This document shows positions 42,938-53,620 of a DNA stretch of 64,000 nt, piece by piece. Every line of letters starts with the position of its first letter. Position 1 is the first letter of the stretch. Below the pieces are notes generated by a model that was not told the DNA's origin, did not search any database, and saw nothing but the letters and a program-made list of their open reading frames with translations. The translations under genes and the position numbers were made by a program. Source of the stretch: Anthoceros angustus (taxonomy: Eukaryota; Streptophyta; Anthocerotopsida; Anthocerotales; Anthocerotaceae); assembly GCA_010909165.1 (NCBI GenBank), contig VJWM01000151.1, positions 186,001 through 250,000 on the forward strand. The letters run 5' to 3'.

Positions 42938-45332
42938 TCATTGCTGTTGGAGAGGTTGGGATTTCTCCCAAATGCAGTAACCGTTGCCTACTGCTGCCAC
43001 ATTGTATTCATCCAAGCTGGGTGCCAAATCACCAATCTCAATTCTGTCCCCAATCTTCATCACTACTCGATCATCAATCCGTGCAACATACACATCGTTC
43101 TCTGCGGTCACAATGTCCACATTGCTCCGGGAGTTGATTCCGTTGCGATTTCTGATGCTGATGAAGTTTCTCAGCTCTTCCTTCAACCCCCAATCAAAAT
43201 AGTGGTCATAGAACTGCACCATCCAAACACCAAGAGGTGTATCAGTCACCAGCGCATGTTACCAATTAGCTGCGTTAAATGATGCCAGGAACAGGAAGAG
43301 CAGGCCAGGTAGAAGAAAAAAAAGCTTACAATGCAGGGAATGCCGGGGTGCGTCATGATGTAAGCATATCCCTGCATGACTTTGTCAGCCGGGAAGGGCC
43401 AGTGAGCCTGCGTGGATCCCGTGTCGTGGTTGTCGATGAAGGTGACTGCCCTGGAAGGCCAATACCCCAGCATACCCGGAGGCTTGTTGTTGTTATCCCT
43501 CAGCCTCCACAACTCCCCGTTCACAGCCTGCTGCAGGATTCCCTTGGTAGTGAAGTCGAAGCCGTTGCTCGATCACCGGTGGCATGCACCCAGTCCACCA
43601 GCTCCTGACGATGGCTATCCTGGTTGTAATCCAGCCCCTGATCGCCGTATCTGCAGGTAGTCCAGACCTCCCCCACAGAAAACAGGGGCTGCGTCCGCTC
43701 GATGTACATGCCCACATATCCGCCTGCGAAACCCTTGGCAAAGTCGAACCTCCAGCCATCGAAGCCGATGTCCACCTTGAGCCACCTCATCCAGTCGGAA
43801 AGCTCATCCTGCACCGTGGGGTTGGTGTGGTCCAGGTCAGGAGCCGCACCGAAGTCCTCCCCGGTGTCAGGGTTGCCGGAGCCATCGCTGTAGGGTAGTC
43901 GTTCCCAGCGATAGCCCATGGGCCCCAGTCCAGCCGGTCGTCCGGGGTTCCCCTTCGAACAGGCACCACTCGCCTCTCTCATCCTGCCTGTCCGCGCACC
44001 GGTGGTTGATGACGATGTCGGCAATGCAGCGCACTCCCTTTGGTGGAAGGCATCAATCACAGCCTTGAGCTCATCCTCGTTCCCGTACTCGGTGTTGTCC
44101 AGATCCAGGAGCCTGTTAGGCATGTAACCTGCGCCCCCGCACATCACAAGCACACTGTCAACATTTTCTCGAAACCTAGATGGATCACTGTCCAGAATCG
44201 TGCCTGTGCAGGTAGTCATTAGTGCAAGCTGGCTAGAACAAAATCAGATGACGCGGTCAATCCGCGTGAAAGCTGCCTGACATTAAACACAAGTGATATC
44301 ATACTGTGCCAGAGTGTAAGGCTATTGCAATAGATACCTTGAGGCGCCACAGAGTGAGTGGCCGGAGGAAACCAAATATCCGTCACACCTGCTTCCGCCA
44401 AATCATCAACATTCTTCTTCAACACATTGTACCATCCATCCTTATGCTTCCAAGACTCCCAATTAAACCCCTGACAGCGAGCCTTTCCATCAGAAAACGT
44501 GCCACAGCCACCAGATCCTACATAGATCAACGTTTCGAACACAATGTTCAAGCTTCCGTAGCCTCAAAGAGCCTCCTACCTGGAACATGATGATCTTGCT
44601 CCAATCAGCCTCAATGTTGCCGCCGCGAGACACCGTCTCCTGGGGCTCGGCCTCAACCTCACCAGGACTAACTTCCACCGCATTCAACACAACTTCCTCA
44701 GCTCCGGCGGCCTCCTGCACCGCTTCCGCTCCTGCCACCGCGTGCAGGCGGCAGGAACTGCGCCGGGTGCGGCTTCTCCCTCGGCTTCCGGAGTACCTCA
44801 ACCCAGGCTCCGCCAAGCGGCTAGACCTCACTCTCACAACGCCATAGCCACTGTGCGCAGAGCATTTCTGCCTTTGTGGCGCCGGGGAGCACTCGGACAG
44901 GCTGCCACACTGCACCACGCTTCTGAAACCGGCTGTAAGAGCCGCCATTGTTGGAATTGAGAGCCGGCAGCCAGCAAAGGAGGCTTCCAGCAGCTGAACA
45001 AGGGACACGAATGCAAGTGTTGGTGGAACCCTGGCAGATCAGGTCGAGATAGGAGCAGACGATCTTTGGAATGCCGCGACGGGGGTGAAATTGGAATGCT
45101 CTTCTCAAAGAGCTCGTGCGTTTATAAGGCTCATGTTTGGCCTCCATCGGAGCTGTCAGGACACAGGTGGCGCCAAGGTAACGCTTGCCACGCGGCTATC
45201 TGTAAGAAATTGCGGCGCAATGGGCCGCTATGGCGACGCCGCGCGGCACAACAATATCACGTGGAACCGGGGTACGACGTTCTGGACCGCGAGCCAAAAG
45301 GCTCCAGGTGTTCGGCTCCAGCTCCCTTGGAA
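42935..45332 (-). repeat. Inverted duplication, left arm
   Basis: Reverse-complement match of 56207-58614, containing the amylase gene, its introns and about 380 bp of upstream flank. Arms are about 2.4 kb and about 11 kb apart. Coding part and introns are near-identical; the upstream flank is clearly more diverged. Confidence 0.92.
42938..44948 (-). CDS. AMY: Alpha-amylase (GH13, plant AMY type), minus copy
   Basis: Endo-hydrolysis of alpha-1,4 bonds in starch. Four exons: 44948-44580, 44470-44338, 44128-43330, 43213-42938; all introns GT-AG, 109, 209 and 116 bp. Exon 1 (123 codons, [17 protein letters not shown]...) looks like a plastid-transit-type leader plus linker. Exon 2 begins [20 protein letters not shown]. 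Exon 3 holds [27 protein letters not shown] (nucleophile Asp), VGEVW (acid/base Glu) and [11 protein letters not shown]. Exon 4 is the C-terminal beta-domain. Full length would be about 526 residues; no CBM45 modules, so nearer barley AMY1 than AMY3. Four single-base losses in short runs (near 44040, 43952, 43894 and 43559) break exon 3. Confidence 0.85.
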
Positions 45333-45404
45333 GATACACATGGTGTCATGAAATAAGTGTGTTCTGTTATGAATAATAAAGTCTTGCTAGACTAATTCAG
45401 TGCC
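45333..45404. other. Short spacer at the outer end of the left arm
   Basis: Contains gaataataaagtcttgc, a plausible polyadenylation signal for a plus-strand transcript; no gene. Confidence 0.3.
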
Positions 45405-45977
45405 CTATTCTTGTGTCTTGTTCAGTACGCTAAGCATGTTGTCTGATATGGGTGCCTGACCACCAATGTCCTGGGCTAGCCAGAGCCTCCACCTAGCCTC
45501 TGCAATCGTGCACACAAGCGTTTCATTTAACTTCACCAGCAGGACTTGTTTGTGACATCCAAACAGTGTTTGCTTACAGTGATGTTTCTGGTCTGCCAGC
45601 TTCAACAGTATACCACCCTGTCCGGTTTTGTGTAGGAAACAGGAGCTCTGTAATAAGGTGACACACCTGCAAGCCTTTGAGGCACACGACTGTATGTTCC
45701 CCATAAATCCGTATTGAATCCTCAGCTGCAATCTGTCGGGTTAGAACTACGCACCTTTTAGGAGAAGGGTGCGTACCACCTTAGAGGATCTTACACTAGT
45801 TAACATCTGATCACACACAAGGCATAACTGGAAGGTGTCAATGGATCTGAGGACCTTCCTTCTCGCATCCTTGATTGCTTTCCCAGACTCCATGATCATG
45901 ATGACATGAGCAACATCCTCTGCCCTCTTCCTCAAGGTTTTGACCGCCTGATATAACCCCTGTGCTGATGCTAACAA
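45405..45977 (-). CDS. Unrecognised minus-strand exon-like ORFs
   Basis: 45977-45747 reads MLASAQGLYQAVKTLRKRAE, IMIMESGKAIKDARRK and FQLCLVCDQMLTSV, helical in style. A second frame (45731-45405) includes QYGFMGNIQSCASKACRCVT and ends SVLNKTQE; an alternative frame there reads IAAEDSIRIYGEHTVVCLKG. They could be 3' exons or the 3' untranslated part of the 739-codon gene just upstream on the same strand (stop at 46024), or a separate gene whose introns I cannot place. Function not recognised. Confidence 0.3.
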
Positions 45978-46023
45978 TTTGTGCGATTACACCTTTGACT
46001 GATTGCAGACATTCTGCGCAATC

Positions 46024-48243
46024 CTAAGTCTTGCTCGTAAGCTTGCTGCGCCTGGTTTCTTGCACAGGCTCGGGAGACGTGTTATCATCTAGTTGCAGCA
46101 TTTTCTTCGCAACTCTTTTCTGCTCCTCAAAAGCTTTGGCAAGTCCAGCTTGCACCTCCGTCACGAGGGAACGCTGCTTCTGGAGGTCGTGCTTCATTTT
46201 CCCTAAAATCTGGAGGTGTTGTTGCAAATCGGTGACCCATTGCTTCCAGGCGGTGTACTGAGCATAAGTGAACTCTGGCCATGGATGCACAGGCTTCCTA
46301 CGGAGGATGTCAGAATACTTCCTGTTAGCCTGTTCAAGAAGGGCCTCTCGCATATCCAGTCTTCCCTGATGGAGGGCCAGTCTCGATTTCAGGTTCTGAG
46401 TTCTTTCTTCCGCCAGAGTCATACTCAGACGCACATCCTCCCTTACCTCTTCCCGTTTGCCATCCTCCGACATGTAGTGTAAGGCTTCTTGGTCGAAAAG
46501 CTCCAGAGCGTATTCCCCAGCCGAGGTCCGTATCAGCCGTCTCTTAAGATCCGCCCTAAGACTCTGCAGGTGGTCATCTAGAGAGCCACGGAAGTCCACC
46601 ACGCCACCAGGACCCGGATTCGAACCTGCGACAGTGCCTCTGTAAGGTTCGATCTGGAGAGGCCGGGCTTGGGGTTGCGGTTGTGTTCTCTTATCAACCT
46701 CTCCTGAAGGGCACACATCCTGATGCAGAGCCGAACACATATCCACATCCTCATTCCGCTTAGGCTCCTTAGCTGGATCAGGCTGCTTTCGTTGATCTAT
46801 TCTCAAGGGCCCACGCACATACTGATGAGGCTCCGGCTGCTTCGGTCGGTTTCTTCTCAAATCCTGATCCCGATCCATCCCCGCCTCCTTAGCCGGGATA
46901 CCAGGACCAGGACCCAGACTCGAACCTGTGACAGGGCCTCTGTAAGGTTCGATCTGGAGAGGCCGGGGTTGGGGTTGCGGTTGTGCTCTCTTATCAATCT
47001 CCCTTGAAGGGCACACATCCTGATGCAGAGCCGAACACATATCCACATCCTCATTCCGCTTAGGCTCCTTAGCTGGATCAGGCTGCTTTCGTTGATCTAT
47101 TCTCAAGGGCCCACGCACATTCTGATGAGGCTCCGGCTGCTTCGGTCGGTTTCTTCTCAAATCCTGATCCCGATCCATCCCCGCCTCCTTAGCCGGGATA
47201 CCAGGACGAGGACCCAGACCCGAACCTGTGACAGTGCCCCTGTAAGGTTCGATCTGGAGAGGCAGGGCTTGGGGTTGCGGTTGTGCTCTCTTATCAACCT
47301 CTCCCGAAGGGCACACATCCTGATGCAGAGCCGAACACATATCCACATCCTCATTCCGCTTAGGCTCCTTAGCCGGATCAGGCTGCTTTTGTTCATCTGT
47401 TCGCAAGGGCGCACACACGTACCGATGAGGCTCCGGCTGCTTTGGTCGGTTTCTTCTGAAATCCTGACACAAATCCTGATCCCGATCCATCCCCGCCTCC
47501 TTAGCCGGGATACCAGGCTCCTTCCGCTGGTCTGTTTCGAAAGCCGGACACATATCCTCATCCTGATCCAGCTTCACCTCCTTAGCGGGACCAGGCTCCT
47601 CTGATCCCTCCATTTTCACGATTGCACGCACACGCTGCTCCGGCTTCGGATCCTTCGAGTGTTTTACTCCTTCAAATTCCTTGTCCTTGAGGAACAGCTC
47701 CTGTCTGCCGCCAAATCCTGCAGAGCTCGCCATCGGGAGTATGCTTTGTGTATCAGACTCAGACTCCGAGTCATCGTACTTCAATTCTCCTCCTGGCCCC
47801 CGCCGCTCTAGCTTCCTCAGCACCTGCAATTCCACCACCAGGTATCGGCATACGATCCGCATCAGAACGTAGCACCAGACAAACGGGAAGATAAAATTGT
47901 GCACCATTTCAAAGCTCAAACTGTAACGGCTACCTACCTCTCTCACAATGGTTGCTGCTTCCTTGGGATTTTGGTTCTGCAGCGCCAAATATTTCTCAGC
48001 TATGTCATCAGGTACTATACTAGACGACGGTACGAATGGGCGGGAGTTCTGATTTACAACGGTTGTGGTGCGTTGCTCACACATAACAACACTTGCTTCA
48101 AGATCACACCAAGTATCCAGCACTTCTCCCTGCTCGATCCCTCGAGAGTCAGATGAATTCATGAGGATAGTATGTAGCAGGTGCTCAGCTCCCACTTCAA
48201 GAGAACGAGAACTCTTAAACGAAACTGAAAGGAAGACGATCAT
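46024..48243 (-). CDS. Large coiled-coil protein with three near-identical 100-residue repeats
   Basis: One open frame of 739 codons from ATG 48243 (a later in-frame Met at 48162 is possible). Near residue 77 is VPDDIAEKYLALQNQ, matching VPDDIKEILTPEQK in the divergent neighbour. A 114-bp GT-AG segment (47937-47824) may be an intron; it is in frame and stop-free. Then come an acidic stretch, a Pro/Lys/Asp-rich region with three tandem repeats of 300 bp (46650-47560; DRDQDLRRNRPKQPEPHQ, NEDVDMCSALHQDVCPSGEV, PLQIEPYRGTV), and a C-terminal coiled-coil part (LADLK..., FDQEALHYMSEDGKREEVRE, LAEERTQNLKSRL) homologous to the plus-strand gene. Function not recognised. The clean frame over 2.2 kb indicates a real gene. 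Confidence 0.7.
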   Translation of the reverse strand: MIVFLSVSFKSSRSLEVGAEHLLHTILMNSSDSRGIEQGEVLDTWCDLEASVVMCEQRTTTVVNQNSRPFVPSSSIVPDDIAEKYLALQNQNPKEAATIVREVGSRYSLSFEMVHNFIFPFVWCYVLMRIVCRYLVVELQVLRKLERRGPGGELKYDDSESESDTQSILPMASSAGFGGRQELFLKDKEFEGVKHSKDPKPEQRVRAIVKMEGSEEPGPAKEVKLDQDEDMCPAFETDQRKEPGIPAKEAGMDRDQDLCQDFRRNRPKQPEPHRYVCAPLRTDEQKQPDPAKEPKRNEDVDMCSALHQDVCPSGEVDKRAQPQPQALPLQIEPYRGTVTGSGLGPRPGIPAKEAGMDRDQDLRRNRPKQPEPHQNVRGPLRIDQRKQPDPAKEPKRNEDVDMCSALHQDVCPSREIDKRAQPQPQPRPLQIEPYRGPVTGSSLGPGPGIPAKEAGMDRDQDLRRNRPKQPEPHQYVRGPLRIDQRKQPDPAKEPKRNEDVDMCSALHQDVCPSGEVDKRTQPQPQARPLQIEPYRGTVAGSNPGPGGVVDFRGSLDDHLQSLRADLKRRLIRTSAGEYALELFDQEALHYMSEDGKREEVREDVRLSMTLAEERTQNLKSRLALHQGRLDMREALLEQANRKYSDILRRKPVHPWPEFTYAQYTAWKQWVTDLQQHLQILGKMKHDLQKQRSLVTEVQAGLAKAFEEQKRVAKKMLQLDDNTSPEPVQETRRSKLTSKT
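46651..47560 (-). repeat. 300-bp in-frame tandem repeat, 3 copies
   Basis: gttcgatctggagaggc occurs at about 46647, 46947 and 47247, and ctgatgcagagccgaacac at about 46720, 47020 and 47320. Units are exactly in frame (100 codons) with few differences, so amplification is recent or homogenised. The last copy has an extra 12 codons or so before the unit ends. Confidence 0.92.
47824..47937 (-). other. 114-bp stop-free GT-AG segment (probable intron)
   Basis: Begins gtaggtagcc and ends ggaattgcag; its removal joins ATIVRE to VLRKLE in frame. If retained it would encode a hydrophobic stretch (FIFPFVWCYVLMRIVC) resembling a membrane segment. Length divisible by three and absence of stops leave both forms possible. 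Confidence 0.6.
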
Positions 48244-48584
48244 AATATCTATCTGGTTGTTAACTTTGTGTTGCCCAATCTATGTACAAGGATATTTCAA
48301 AGCATGCAGAACTACGTGGTTGCACATAGCTGCACAGGAACTGCAGTTCAAATGATTCCATTTCCAGCAACCATACTGTGTCGGTGATGACCGTCACGTA
48401 AGCTATTTGCCAAAACCTGTTACTGTTGGAGACGCATGCAGAGCTTGTTATGAATAATCGTTTGTCGCTCGCAAGGCTTAGCTTATTCTAGACCTTGAGC
48501 GGGAAGAGATTGCTCTTTGGTTCGTTTTTCCTATCCTATGCCAACTTCTACTTGCTTCTGAGCGCTTTACATGTTCTATGTTCT
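48244..48584. promoter_or_regulatory. Shared intergenic region of a divergent gene pair
   Basis: About 340 bp separates the minus-strand ATG (48243) from the plus-strand ATG (48585/48594). The two genes are related, so this may be a bidirectional promoter created by an inverted duplication. No palindrome or clear TATA box was identified. Confidence 0.45.
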
Positions 48585-48593
48585 ATGTCGAAC

Positions 48594-50869
48594 ATGGAGT
48601 CTTTGGATGTTCCAGACGACATTAAGGAAATCCTGACTCCAGAGCAGAAGGCGCTGCTGATTGAGCGCCGAAAGCTGCCAGCCGAAATTAAGGAGCAAGT
48701 AATCGGGGCAGATTCTAAAGGAGAAGCCAGAGGTGGTGCCAACCAGCAAGATGAAACGGGTTTTCCTAAAGCACAAGCCAGGGGTAGTGCCAACCAGCAA
48801 GATGACACGGGTTTTGCCGTTGTTGCTTGCCGGACCCCTGATTCTCCACCAGATGCAAGATATCAAAGTGCGTCACAAGGGGTTAGGTTACTGGCCCTTG
48901 ATAATGGGTGCTGTGTTTTCTGGTCCTGCCACTGGCTCAGTTTTCTGTTGCTTCCACTTGGTGGAGTTTTCTGTTGCTTCCCTGGTGCAGTTTTCTGTTC
49001 CTTCCATTGGGGCAGTTTCCTAATTCCTAAGGACATTTCTAGGAATCATTCTAATTTTACGGACATTTTCAGGATTCAGGTGCCATCCAGGTGTATATGC
49101 ATACTGGGCGTCCTCCTGGGCAGGAGCTGTATCAGCCTCCTCCTCATGCACAAAACTCCCGGTATCTGCCGCAGCCTCATCCTCACCAGTTGGATCTGTC
49201 GCAACGACAACAAGAACCATCTCAGCAATTGCAAAAACGGAAGCACCAGCCTCAACCGCCTCAGCAACCGCACATGTTTCATCAGTATCCGCCTCAGCAA
49301 TTGCACCAACAGAGTCACCGTCCTCAGCAACTACACCAGCAGAATCAGCGATACTTGGCTCAGCAGAATCAGCGATTCTTCCCTCAGAAGGCGGTATTTG
49401 ATAGAGGGTATCCAACCAGCCAATGGGGGCCTAATCCGAGCACTCCGATGCTAGACTATGAGAGTCACCAAAATTTGCCATGCACGGGAAGCTATGACAG
49501 TCAACAAAATTTGGACAGCAGGTTCTACACGGCAGATCAGAGGCTGGTGCCACCGAGGAAAGGTTATCAAAGTGCTTCCAACAGGGTGGATGAGACTGCA
49601 GCCAACAAAAGGGTTGGGGTGGACGAGACTGCTCTCACCAGGGTACAGGAGAGTGGGGATAAGAGGGCTTTAAGCTACTGGGAGAAGAGGGGTCTGCCGA
49701 CTGACGGCATACTCTTAAACAAGAAGATGTATCTGTGCGGCCTCACACCTGATAGGGTGCTCTTCAAGTATTTTACTAAAATACAGGGGTCTTTGGTCCC
49801 TGATCGGCCTATGGATAAGAAAATGCAGGAGAACATGGAAGTTTTGTATGAGAAGATCTTTGAGAGACCGTTGAACGTATTAGATGGGAAGGTGAGCATG
49901 AAGTTTGGGAGAGCCTTTATTGCCCAGGAACTGAAGAAAAAGAAATTCAATTGGGCTCAGTATGCTATGTCGGAATATATACGTATTGCAGACAGAAATG
50001 CGAAGAAAGCTTTGGCTTTGAAGAGGAGACAGTCGAAGCCGATGGTAGAAAATGACCACGATGCTGAAGGAGATGGTGATTGGGATGGAGACGGTGATGG
50101 GGATGGGGACGGCGATGGAGAATGGGAAGCTGAAGGTGAGGGCGAAGGGTTAGGTGAAGGTCATGACGTAGATGATATGAAACTGGACACCCAATACCAA
50201 ATTTCCGGGCAGGCTGAAGAGGTGGAGTTCGGTGAGAGCGACCGTCACGCTCACTTGCCTTACACGCCCACCACTCCTTCTGAGACCCAAACGCACACGC
50301 ATATCCGCGGTAAGTTGGATGAAGACATCCAGAAACTGAGAGTTGAATTGCAGAGAGGTCTCATGCTGACAGACTTTAAGGACGAGATGCTTGGTGAGTT
50401 TGATAGGTGCGTTATGCCCTACCTGTCTGAAAAGTGCAAAGTGGAGCAGGACAAGGCGGACCTAAATCAAGCACTAGTTCTGGCCGAGAATAAGTGTAGG
50501 CTCCTGGAGGCCGATCTATACTCTGCCAAGGGCAAGAAGGACATGGAGAGCTTTTGTGTCCACGAGGGCATTCAATCTCTCCAGGCTGTTGTTGCAAGGA
50601 AGCCTGCGGAGTCCGCGGACCCTGAAACAGTCGAAACGAATCTGGCAGCCGCGAAGAAATGGATCCAGGAATTGAAGGAAGGGTGCATGCACGTTGGGTA
50701 CTCAAAGCACGGGGTCCAAGAACAGGAAAAGGCATACGAGAAGTTTGCTGCAGAGCATGCTGCGGCCTCGGCTGAGCGGATTGCCCTCACCAGGAAGCTC
50801 AACCAGCTTCAGGCCTTACGGTCGATTGGAGATACGGAAGATGCCAGCAACAAGCGTCTCAAACTCTGA
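48594..50869 (+). CDS. Gln-rich / coiled-coil protein, divergent partner
   Basis: Exon 1 from ATG 48594 (or 48585) reads MESLDVPDDIKEILTPEQKA and a two-fold ANQQD(E/D)TGF repeat. A probable intron (about 48884 to 49072, ending ttttcag) leads into exon 2, whose open frame runs to the TGA at 50869. Exon 2 has a Gln/Pro-rich part (49150-49390; QQLHQQSHRPQQLHQQNQRY), a conserved-looking helical block (SYWEKRGLPTDGILLNKKMY, FNWAQYAMSEYIRIADRNAK), a Gly/Asp/Glu tract with GDGDGDGDG (50070-50160), and the C-terminal coiled coil IQKLRVELQRGLMLTDFKDE, SEKCKVEQDKADLNQALVLA. About 690 residues in all. Related to the minus-strand neighbour. Function not recognised; the donor site is uncertain. Confidence 0.68.
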
Positions 50870-50924
50870 CCAGGCACGTACACACTAGTGTGCCACTGTC
50901 TAAGTTGGGCGATGAACAGTTCTC

Positions 50925-50985
50925 GCTGGAACCTCATGAACCTCACCTCATGAACCTCATGGGAACCTCATAGACAAGCTCACGA
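50925..50985. repeat. Short repeat of CCTCATGAA units
   Basis: gaacctcatgaacctcacct and following variants repeat four to five times just after the stop codon of the plus-strand gene; probably part of its 3' flank. Confidence 0.6.
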
Positions 50986-51029
50986 GCAGTTGTTGCCGAA
51001 ACCTCAAAGCCTTTCCCTTCAGCTCATAT

Positions 51030-51335
51030 CGTTGCTCGTGTGTTGAAGTTTCGTTGCTCATGTGCTGAAGTTTCGTTGCTCATGTGTTGAAGTTTCGTTG
51101 CTCATGTGTTGAAGTTTCGTTGCTCATGTGTTGAAGTTTCGTTGCTCATGTGTTGAAGTTTCGTTGCTCATATATTCAAGTTTCGTCGCTCATGTGTTGA
51201 AGTTTCGTTGCTCATTTGTTGAAGTTTCGTTGGTCATGTATTCAAGTTTCGTTGCTCATGTGTTGAAGTTTCGTTGCTCATTTGTTGAAGTTTCGTTGCT
51301 CATATATTCATATTTCGTTGCTCAGATGTTCAGGC
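51030..51335. repeat. 22-bp minisatellite (GTTGCTCATGTGTTGAAGTTTC), about 13 copies
   Basis: Period 22, with variants catgtgttg, catttgttg and catatattc. Higher-order alternation of these variants is visible from 51170 onward. Located 3' of the Gln-rich gene. ORFs through it encode CxxEVSL-type peptides only because of the repeat. Confidence 0.95.
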
Positions 51336-51860
51336 TTGGCTCAAAGAAATAGTGGGCTCACGACGTCTTTGAAGTTCATTTCAACACAAAAGGTTACGTA
51401 CATATCCAATGAGAGCCTATGGATCTAGGAGTTTGTTTTTGTAGGATTTCGGATTGTTTTGAGAGTCTTGCAGGGGTGATATGGCCAAAAAAAAGAGCAT
51501 CCTTACAAAGTAATTATATCTTGTTTTCACCTGATATCATCCCCATGGTTCGTGTTCTTTCATAGTCTAGTATTCTTTGAAAGGGGATATATAATACTTA
51601 TTCCTTTTCAAAGAATTTATCTATACTAAAAGTTCCCGAAAAGTATAGGTGGATAGTCTTATATAGAGGTGTTTTTAGGACTTCTTTGCTCCTCTCATGG
51701 GTAGGTACGCTCCTCTTGGACCTTTTATTTTACATCCCTCTTGTTAGCCTGTCTTGTAGTATCTGTCTATCTATCAGAGCTGCATGCACAATAAAAACAC
51801 ATCTTTTTAAATCTCAAACATGCACGATAAAATGCACGATAAAATTGGCTTCTAGAACCA
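51336..51860. other. No gene seen; small hairpin near 51572-51615
   Basis: attctttgaaagggg and ccttttcaaagaattt form an imperfect 14-bp hairpin around an AT loop. The rest is AT-rich spacer with acatgcacgataaaatgcacgataaaat near 51817 repeated twice. Confidence 0.4.
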
Positions 51861-52125
51861 CCCAATGCTAGAGATCCTGCTTATTCAAGACTTGCTTCTC
51901 AATCAACCCAATGCTCGAGATCCTACTTATTCAAGACTTTGCTTCTCAATCAACCCAATGCTAGAGATCCTGCTTATTCAAGACTTGCTTCTCACTCAAC
52001 CCAATGCTAGAGATCTTGCTTATTCAAGACTTGCTTCTCAATCAACCCAATCCTAGAGATCTTGCTTATTTAAGACTTGCTTCTCAATGCTAGAGATCCT
52101 ACTTATTTAAGACTTGCTTCTCAAT
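51861..52125. repeat. 46-47-bp minisatellite, 5-6 copies
   Basis: Unit contains cccaatgctagagatcctgc, ttattcaagacttgcttctc and aatcaa. Starts near 51861, 51907, 51954, 52001 and 52048; the last copy is shortened. Confidence 0.93.
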
Positions 52126-52689
52126 AAACCGCTGCTCATCCCCTCAATCAAGCTAAACAACAGCTCATCGTCCTATTTAATTAATTTTATTATTTATTTT
52201 AGATCATTTAAAAATAACTATATTATTTCTATTAATTATAATAAATTATAAAAAGATAAAAGCTTATTTGAATGGAGGTGCTATCGAAGTAAGGTAAGGA
52301 AGGAGATTAAAGAAAGGAGATCTTCTATTGAATAAATAAGGTAATGAATGACAAGAGAGGATCATTTCAACGTTTCTAATATTTGGAGCAAGATCATTGA
52401 ATTTAGAAATTCCAAATGTCTTTTTTGTCCGTTTTAAACATGTACAATTAGAGTTTATTTTTGAAGCCACACATGCATTTTTTATTTTTGTCTTATCTTC
52501 AAGAGTGACATCTAGACGTGGATCCATTTGAACTTGATTGTGTGCACAATGACAAAAGCTAAAAAATGGTTGGTTATAACTAGCCTAAAGGTCTTGAGAA
52601 TCTGGGTGCTCCTGTTAGATACACACATACTAAATAGAGATGTGCGGCTTCAGACATACAAATATTAGCATATGCCCCTACACACATAG

Positions 52690-52925
52690 TTAAGTTTCTT
52701 GTGATAAAGTTTGATAGAGTCCACCAGTCAAGCTTACCTAAAAAGTTTAATAGAGTCCACCAGTCAAGCTTACCTATAGTGTTTGATAGAGTCCACCAGT
52801 CAAGCTTACCTATAGAGTTTGATAGAGTCCACCAGTCAAGCTTACCTATAAAGTTTGATAGAGTCCACCAGTCAAGCTTACCTATAAAGTTTCATAGAGT
52901 CCACCACTCAAGCTTACCTCAATTA
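52690..52925. repeat. 36-bp minisatellite, 6-7 copies
   Basis: Unit contains gtttgatagagtccaccagt, caagcttacct and ataaa. Each unit carries a HindIII site (AAGCTT). Encodes FDRVHQSSLPI-type peptides only by repetition. Confidence 0.95.
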
Positions 52926-53008
52926 CGGGGACTTATAGAATGCCAATCTTGCACAATCTTTTTAGCTTGTGATAGCGGCTTTGTGACAATCTACAGTTCA
53001 AGAGGGCC

Positions 53009-53299
53009 GTGCATTTGCACCGACATAAACCAATTCTGCACCGTCCTCTAACTGCAACAACTTCCAGTGATGGGGATGCCAGAGCACTAGTACTCCTAAA
53101 GCGAGATGTTGCAGGGCTTACCTTGCCTCCTTCCAACTCATCTGGTGGACACCTTGACTCTCAAACATATCAGGGAATTCGAAGGATTCAAACAGATTAT
53201 AACTTAGATAGAAGTGCAAGTCATGGTTGGGTACTGGAATCGGCCACCGGCCACCGGCCACCTGGTACAATTCAAGAGGACAGCTTCTTCTATATGTAG
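53009..53299 (+). CDS. Unrecognised ORF in direct duplication
   Basis: A 96-codon frame with LTLPPSNSSGGHLDSQTYQG, IRRIQTDYNLDRSASHGWV and ATGHRPPGTIQED. In the second copy (near 54895-55165) the frame is broken by indels. No motif recognised; might be an exon fragment of a gene or element. Low confidence that it is translated. Confidence 0.25.
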   Translation: MHLHRHKPILHRPLTATTSSDGDARALVLLKRDVAGLTLPPSNSSGGHLDSQTYQGIRRIQTDYNLDRSASHGWVLESATGHRPPGTIQEDSFFYM

Positions 53300-53620
53300 G
53301 TCTACCCTCATACTCCATTTCCAAGGTCTTCTATCTCTGGAAAACCTCTTGCACGCTTGGTCATCGCCCAAAAGTAGCCTCTCCCTTCCGGATTACGTTC
53401 ATCACAGGCAGCTGCTGCACTAACGACCCTTTTCCTTAAGAGTCCATGCATTGCATATAAACACAAGCTTAAAGTACTAAATTAGTCGAACTAGAAATTA
53501 TTTATAACAGTTAAATTATTTTATGATTTTTCAAGTTGTGCCAAGAAAGACATGCGAAATGAAATCGTATTGTATGTATTTGATTTTTTTTTCTTCTAAT
53601 TATTTGAGGTAACTAATCGC

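Noticed and set aside
43279-43898. Antisense ORFs over the amylase gene (also 57659-58273)
   Set aside because: Shadows of a strongly biased coding sequence; present in both arms only because the arms are copies.
51030-51335. Regular 22-bp repeats considered as a CRISPR-like array
   Set aside because: No unique spacers between repeats and a plant nuclear context; ordinary minisatellite.
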